Assembly (NCBI GenBank): GCA_041589295.1
Contig: JBFHVZ010000155.1
Span: forward strand, 1-9,662
Direction: 5' to 3'
Origin: Bermanella sp041589295
GTDB lineage: Bacteria; Pseudomonadota; Gammaproteobacteria; Pseudomonadales; Oceanobacteraceae
DNA: 9,662 bases
The stretch's first letter is position 1. Every line of letters begins with the position of its first letter. The notes under the pieces were generated by a model, which saw only the letters and a list, made by a program, of their open reading frames with translations, had not been told where the DNA came from and did not search any database. Of the stretch, positions 5,803-9,662 are shown one piece after another. The translations under genes and the position numbers were made by a program.

Positions 5803-7084
5803 ATAAGTATTTTTTCAGTTCAGTACCAACGTCTGCTTGCGCCAAGGTCAACTGCTCGAACTCACCAAGCAAAGACTTCAAGGCCACTTGTCCTTGCTGT
5901 GCTTCGTCTTCACCCAGCAATAAAGCAAATCGAGCACCGCTCTTGTCGGCTTTTTTCATTTGCTTCTTGAAGTTACCGCCACCGCAGTGCATTTGTAAAC
6001 GCAGTGCAGGATTGTCATAACGCAGTTGCGCAGCAAGCGCCATGGCCGCAGCGGTGACATCACCCACAGCAACAAGGTAAACATCTAAGTGGGTTTTAAC
6101 CGCGTCGGGAATGACATTCAATGCTTCAAGCATGAGGACCAAACGTTCAATGCCCATGGCAAAACCCACGGCAGGCGTTGGCTTACCACCTAACTGTTCG
6201 ACCAGGCCGTCGTAACGACCACCGGCACACACAGTACCTTGCGAGCCCAGTTCATTAGTCACCCATTCAAACACGGTTTTGCCGTAGTAATCCAATCCAC
6301 GTACTAGGCGCGGGTTGATCTCGTATTCGACGCCGGTTGCATCCAAAAGTGCCCGCAGCTGTGCAAAATGTTGGCGGGATTCTTCACCCAAGTAATCGTG
6401 AAAGTCCGGCGCGTCATTTAATAACGCCTGCGTTTGTTCGTTCTTGCTGTCCAATATACGCAATGGATTGCTGTCTAGGCGACGTACGCTGTCTTCATCG
6501 AGTTGATCTTTGCGCTCCGACAAATACGCCACCAGATCGGCTTTGTAGTTTGCACGGTCTTCGGCACTGCCCAAGGTATTCAGTTGCAATGTCACCTTGT
6601 CGCGAATGCCCAAACGCTGCCATAGCTGATGAGTCATCACGATGACTTCAGCATCAATGTCTGGACCGTCCATGCCGAAGGTTTCAACACCAATTTGATG
6701 GAACTGGCGGTAACGGCCTTTTTGCGGACGTTCGTGGCGGAACATAGGGCCCATATACCACAAGCGCTGCTGCGCACCATTCGCAATTAATGCGTTTTCT
6801 TCACACGCACGCACACAGGATGCCGTGCCTTCGGGACGCAAGGTTAGGCTGTCGCCGTTGCGGTCGTCGAAGGTGTACATTTCTTTTTCGACAATGTCCG
6901 TCACTTCACCGATAGAACGCTTAAATAGATTGGTTTGCTCCACAATCGGCATACGGATTTCTTGGTATCCGTAGCTGTCCAAAGTGGCCTTAACCTGATC
7001 TTCTAAATAGCGCCAGATCTGAGTTTGTCCGGGGAGGATGTCGTTCATCCCGCGGATGGCTTTAATTTGATTTTGTGCTGCCAA
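5801..7084 (-). CDS. hisS: Histidyl-tRNA synthetase (HisRS), TTG start
   Basis: The 427-residue protein is a complete class II HisRS. Visible are the N-terminal IKAIRGMNDILPG (7–19), TLRPEGT (81–87), motif 2 FRHERPQKGRYRQFHQ (115–130), the HisRS-specific LVRGLDYYGKTVFEW (260–274), AGGRYDGL (287–294) and motif 3 AVGFAMGIERL (305–315), followed by the anticodon-binding domain. It charges tRNA-His using ATP in the cytoplasm. The start codon reads CAA on the plus strand (7082–7084), that is TTG. No in-frame ATG or GTG exists between it and the upstream TAA at 7142–7144, and the next ATG (residue 13) would remove the conserved IKAIRG. AAGAGA (7092–7097) seven bases upstream is a modest ribosome binding site. 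It follows ispG across a 136-base gap filled with repeats. Confidence 0.96.
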   Translation of the reverse strand: MAAQNQIKAIRGMNDILPGQTQIWRYLEDQVKATLDSYGYQEIRMPIVEQTNLFKRSIGEVTDIVEKEMYTFDDRNGDSLTLRPEGTASCVRACEENALIANGAQQRLWYMGPMFRHERPQKGRYRQFHQIGVETFGMDGPDIDAEVIVMTHQLWQRLGIRDKVTLQLNTLGSAEDRANYKADLVAYLSERKDQLDEDSVRRLDSNPLRILDSKNEQTQALLNDAPDFHDYLGEESRQHFAQLRALLDATGVEYEINPRLVRGLDYYGKTVFEWVTNELGSQGTVCAGGRYDGLVEQLGGKPTPAVGFAMGIERLVLMLEALNVIPDAVKTHLDVYLVAVGDVTAAAMALAAQLRYDNPALRLQMHCGGGNFKKQMKKADKSGARFALLLGEDEAQQGQVALKSLLGEFEQLTLAQADVGTELKKYL

Positions 7085-7091
7085 ATCTATA

Positions 7092-7097
7092 TCTCTT
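7092..7097 (-). promoter_or_regulatory. Weak ribosome binding site before the TTG start of hisS
   Basis: On the minus strand AAGAGA lies seven bases before TTG. The weak site and rare start codon would be expected to lower translation initiation; this is inference. Confidence 0.45.
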
Positions 7098-7146
7098 TGT
7101 AGGAGGGCTGCCTCAGCCCGATTCGCGCCGAGGCGACGCTCTTACA
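7098..7146. repeat. REP-like palindromic element in the ispG–hisS gap
   Basis: The ends TGTAGGAG (7098–7105) and CTCTTACA (7139–7146) pair with one G–T wobble. Inside is a perfect hairpin, GGGCTG–CCT–CAGCCC (7105–7119), and a smaller one, TCGC…GCGA (7123–7136). The TGTAGGAG start followed by a GC-rich palindrome is the layout of REP elements known from pseudomonads and relatives. It sits directly upstream of the hisS ribosome binding site. Confidence 0.7.
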
Positions 7147-7156
7147 ATTTATTTTT

Positions 7157-7205
7157 TGTGGATAGCGCACTTGCATTGCGTCAATCGCGCGCAAGCGCCC
7201 CCACA
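7157..7205. repeat. Second imperfect palindrome in the ispG–hisS gap
   Basis: TGTGG (7157–7161) pairs with CCACA (7201–7205). GCGC (7165–7168) can pair with GCGC (7195–7198), and TTGC (7171–7174) with GCAA (7191–7194). On the minus strand the core reads GCGCTTGCGCGCGA, a pattern common in REP units. With the element at 7098–7146 it forms a doublet that resembles a BIME. Confidence 0.55.
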
Positions 7206-7220
7206 TTACAATTCGTTCAA

Positions 7221-8339
7221 CTATGCTTTGATGATTAACGCGGCTTCGGCGGCTTCTTTTTCGGCCACTTTTTTACGAATCATGCGTTCAAGATTATCAA
7301 CCAACGATTCGTTACCCAACTTGCTGGACGGTACGCCGTCTTCATATAGCAAGTTGTTGGGCGTGCCACCGGTCAAACCCAAATCGGTTTCTTTGGCTTC
7401 GCCTGGGCCGTTCACCACGCAACCGATAATGGACACGTCTAGTGGCGTTAAAATATCTTCGACTCGCGCTTCAAGTTCGTTCATGGTTTTGACCACATCG
7501 AAGTTTTGACGCGAGCAACTTGGGCAAGCAATAAAGTTAATGCCTTTGTTGCGCAGCTTTAAACTTTTCAAAATATCAAAGCCGACTTTGATTTCTTCAA
7601 CTGGGTCTGCCGCTAAAGACACGCGTAAGGTGTCACCAATACCGTCCATTAACAACATGCCCAAACCCACAGCACTTTTCACTGTACCGCTGCGCAGACC
7701 ACCGGCTTCGGTAATCCCCAAATGCAGTGGTTGTTCAATTTGTGAGGCAATTTTGCGATAGGCTGCAACAGTCATGAATACATCTGAGGCTTTTAAACTC
7801 AGTTTGAAATCCTGAAAGTTCAAGCGATCCAAAATATCAATGTGGCGCATGGCACTTTCAACCAAAGCATCCGGCGTAGGTTCGCCGTATTTCTTTTGTA
7901 GGTCTTTTTCTAACGAGCCAGCGTTTACACCAATACGAATGGGAATGCCTTTATCGCGAGCAGCATCCACCACGGCACGCACACGATCTTCCCGACCGAT
8001 GTTACCTGGGTTAATACGCAAACAATCCACACCCAGTTCTGCTACACGTAGTGCGATCTTGTAGTCGAAATGAATATCACTGACCAAGGGCACATTTACG
8101 CGTTTCCGAATTTCCCCAAATGCGTCGGCAGCTTCCATGGATGGAACGGAAACACGCACGATGTCGGCACCGGCATCTTCTAACGCTTTAATCTGCGCAA
8201 CCGTTGCGTCCACGTCACAGGTTTCGGTGTTGGTCATACTCTGCACGGCTATGGGAGCATCACCACCAACGGGTACATTGCCCACCATAATTTGACGTGA
8301 CTTACGACGTTTGATCGGGGACTCGCCTTGCTTATTCAT
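7221..8339 (-). CDS. ispG: 4-hydroxy-3-methylbut-2-enyl diphosphate synthase IspG (GcpE)
   Basis: The 372-residue length equals that of E. coli IspG. The N-terminal TIM-barrel domain starts near RQIMVGNVPVGGDAPIAVQS (15–34). The C-terminal iron-sulphur domain has C272-P-S-C275, C307 and E314 (in GCVVNGPGEA), the three Cys and one Glu that hold the [4Fe-4S] cluster. Family knowledge: IspG reductively converts methylerythritol cyclodiphosphate to HMBPP, the penultimate step of the MEP pathway, in the cytoplasm. It lies 56 bases after pilW. That gap normally holds rodZ in related genomes. A CAGG lies about six bases before the ATG. The protein looks complete, with no missing key residues. Confidence 0.97.
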   Translation of the reverse strand: MNKQGESPIKRRKSRQIMVGNVPVGGDAPIAVQSMTNTETCDVDATVAQIKALEDAGADIVRVSVPSMEAADAFGEIRKRVNVPLVSDIHFDYKIALRVAELGVDCLRINPGNIGREDRVRAVVDAARDKGIPIRIGVNAGSLEKDLQKKYGEPTPDALVESAMRHIDILDRLNFQDFKLSLKASDVFMTVAAYRKIASQIEQPLHLGITEAGGLRSGTVKSAVGLGMLLMDGIGDTLRVSLAADPVEEIKVGFDILKSLKLRNKGINFIACPSCSRQNFDVVKTMNELEARVEDILTPLDVSIIGCVVNGPGEAKETDLGLTGGTPNNLLYEDGVPSSKLGNESLVDNLERMIRKKVAEKEAAEAALIIKA

Positions 8340-8395
8340 AACAACCTGTTGTGTTCGTATCCAAGTTTTAAACCAACCTCTGCGTAGCGCGACGC

Positions 8396-9166
8396 TTAAC
8401 GCAAATTTTTATAGCGTTGGTATTCGTCAGACTGAGGAAACGATTTCTTTAATTTAAACGCGTAATTGGCTTCGGCGTCTCGGTCTTTATTTGCACGGGC
8501 GATTTCAATGCCGAGCCACAAACTCAAAGCGGTGTGTTGCTGCTGTGAGTTTTTAATACCGGACTCCAAACGCTTGAACCAGCGCTGTGCTAAATCGAAA
8601 CGTTTTTGATCGACGTAAATCGCCGTCAAGTTAAGTGCAGCGATTAAGCTACTACCTTCTAACTGCCATGCTTTTTCATAGGCCGCGATAGCAGGCTTGT
8701 AGTCGCGCTGACTGTAGTGGCATAGACCGAGATCTTCAAATGCGGACTTGCGACCAGAATAGTGAATGTCACGAGCGGCTTTACGCAAATAATCACAACT
8801 GTCACTGCGGCCCAGCACCATTAAAAAACGCCCATAGTGGTAATTGGCAGGGCTGTAATCACTGTCTAAATCCAGCGCAATCAAAAACTCTTTGTCGGCC
8901 AGCTCTGCTTCGCCACGGTCTTGCCAAAACAACGCCATGGCGTTGTGGGCTGGCGCACTAGAAGGGTCAATGGCTAACGCGCGTTCAATTTTTTTGCGCG
9001 CCATTTTATGGTCGCCTTGGCGCAGGTAGCTGATGCCCAATATCACATAGTCATCTACGGCGCGCTGCGGGTCTGCCTTTTTGGTAAAACGGCTATCGGT
9101 TGTGGTGACACAAGCCGTTAGCAAAGCGGTTAAGCTCAGCGCCAATACGATTTTTAGGGTTTGCAT
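8396..9166 (-). CDS. pilW: Type IV pilus biogenesis/stability lipoprotein PilW (PilF)
   Basis: From the ATG at 9166 the protein has 256 residues and starts with a lipoprotein signal peptide, lipobox L16-T-A-C19. After it come several TPR repeats, for example around YVILGISYLRQGDHKMARKK, ALAIDPSSAPAHNAMALFWQ and AAYEKAWQLEGSSLIAALNL, which fit the all-TPR PilW/PilF fold. Family knowledge: PilF is the outer-membrane pilotin needed for multimer formation of the secretin PilQ. Location between rlmN and ispG is the usual one. The open frame continues 36 codons upstream to 9274, but those residues are polar, overlap rlmN, and would hide the signal peptide. AGAAG about eight bases before 9166 is a weak ribosome binding site. 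It implies that the cell makes type IV pili. Confidence 0.93.
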   Translation of the reverse strand: MQTLKIVLALSLTALLTACVTTTDSRFTKKADPQRAVDDYVILGISYLRQGDHKMARKKIERALAIDPSSAPAHNAMALFWQDRGEAELADKEFLIALDLDSDYSPANYHYGRFLMVLGRSDSCDYLRKAARDIHYSGRKSAFEDLGLCHYSQRDYKPAIAAYEKAWQLEGSSLIAALNLTAIYVDQKRFDLAQRWFKRLESGIKNSQQQHTALSLWLGIEIARANKDRDAEANYAFKLKKSFPQSDEYQRYKNLR

Positions 9167-9206
9167 ACCGTCTACTTCTGCCTTTGCCTTAACTGTTGAA
9201 TGCGTC

Positions 9207-9662
9207 TTAAGACTGCACTTGGGTGGTTTCGTTGCCACCTTGGGTGATGTCGCGCATTTTAATATGTCGTTCACTGCGACGAGTGCGGTCTTCTACATTG
9301 CCCACAAGCTGACCACAGGCTGCATCTATGTCATCTCCGCGAGTGGTGCGAATGGTGACGATATAACCTTGGTTATGAAGGTAATCACGGAATTTATACA
9401 CGCGATTATTGCTTGGGCGTTTGTAACCGGACGAAGGGAACGGGTTAAACGGAATCAAATTTATCTTACATGGCGTGTTGCGTAAAAGCTCAGCCAACTC
9501 TTTTGCGTGCTCCATCTCATCGTTTACTTTTTCAATGAGGGTGTATTCCACCGTCAGCTTGCGACGATCTGGCAGTGAGTTCATGTAATGATCACACGCA
9601 GTCAATAACTCTTTAATCGGGTACTTTTTATTGATGGGAACAAGTTGGTTACGCAGCGCATC
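9207..9662 (-). CDS. rlmN: Dual-specificity RNA methyltransferase RlmN, C-terminal part
   Basis: The frame enters at the right edge and runs to TAA at 9207–9209, giving about 151 residues. Matches to E. coli RlmN include VPINKKYPI, CKINLIPFNPFPSSGY and TRGDDIDAACGQL. The Cys of DIDAACGQL corresponds to the C-terminal cysteine (C355 in E. coli) that carries the methyl group during catalysis. The radical-SAM CxxxCxxC motif lies beyond the window. Family knowledge: RlmN makes 2-methyladenosine at A2503 of 23S rRNA and at A37 of some tRNAs. It is the most upstream gene seen in the minus-strand block and lies 40 bases before pilW. An apparent Met at 9605 is a TTG leucine codon inside the protein, not a start. 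Confidence 0.95.
   Translation of the reverse strand, partial: DALRNQLVPINKKYPIKELLTACDHYMNSLPDRRKLTVEYTLIEKVNDEMEHAKELAELLRNTPCKINLIPFNPFPSSGYKRPSNNRVYKFRDYLHNQGYIVTIRTTRGDDIDAACGQLVGNVEDRTRRSERHIKMRDITQGGNETTQVQS

Noticed and set aside
9167..9274. Longer pilW start at 9274
   Set aside because: The 36 extra residues overlap rlmN, look unlike protein of the family and would bury the lipoprotein signal peptide that starts at 9166.
9081..9485. Plus-strand 134-codon open frame
   Set aside because: It lies opposite pilW and rlmN, which have clear family matches, and shows no recognisable domain.

Overview
The window looks like the chromosome of a mid-GC, probably marine gammaproteobacterium (Oceanospirillales, Cellvibrionales or Alteromonadales-like). 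This rests on the conserved minus-strand block rlmN–pilW/pilF–ispG–hisS–yfgM–bamB–der, a gene order typical of Gammaproteobacteria. Genus cannot be fixed from sequence reading alone. No stretch over about 300 bases lacks a gene.

Left part (1–2073). The end of an unrecognised plus-strand gene overlaps, through TAATG, an unusual two-domain membrane enzyme. Its N-terminal half is a CDP-alcohol phosphatidyltransferase (PssA-like) and its C-terminal half resembles CDP-archaeol synthase (CarS/DUF46). A small Rieske [2Fe-2S] ferredoxin-like protein follows. It converges on a group II truncated haemoglobin, and the two stop codons share one CTAG.

Right part (2166–9662), read on the minus strand from right to left: RlmN (only its C-terminal part), PilW/PilF (type IV pilus lipoprotein), IspG (isoprenoid precursor synthesis), HisRS, YfgM (periplasmic chaperone-like TPR protein), BamB (outer-membrane protein assembly) and Der (ribosome-assembly GTPase). 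A strong intrinsic terminator follows der. The block combines translation quality (RlmN, HisRS, Der) with envelope work (PilW, YfgM, BamB, IspG). The rodZ gene usually found between pilW and ispG is missing; only 56 bases separate those two genes.

The wider gaps of the block carry palindromic repeat elements. The ispG–hisS gap holds two REP-like units, the hisS–yfgM gap a hairpin and an inverted repeat, and the bamB–der gap three tandem 14-bp palindromic units plus a GC-rich hairpin, the whole bounded by TGTAGG and CCTAC. hisS appears to start with TTG. Three starts were set from ribosome binding sites or signal peptides rather than from the longest open frame (yfgM at 5688, pilW at 9166, the haemoglobin at 2073).

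The strongest candidate for something little described is the CDP-lipid synthase/transferase fusion at 94–1275. The rest is a standard housekeeping block with small peculiarities.
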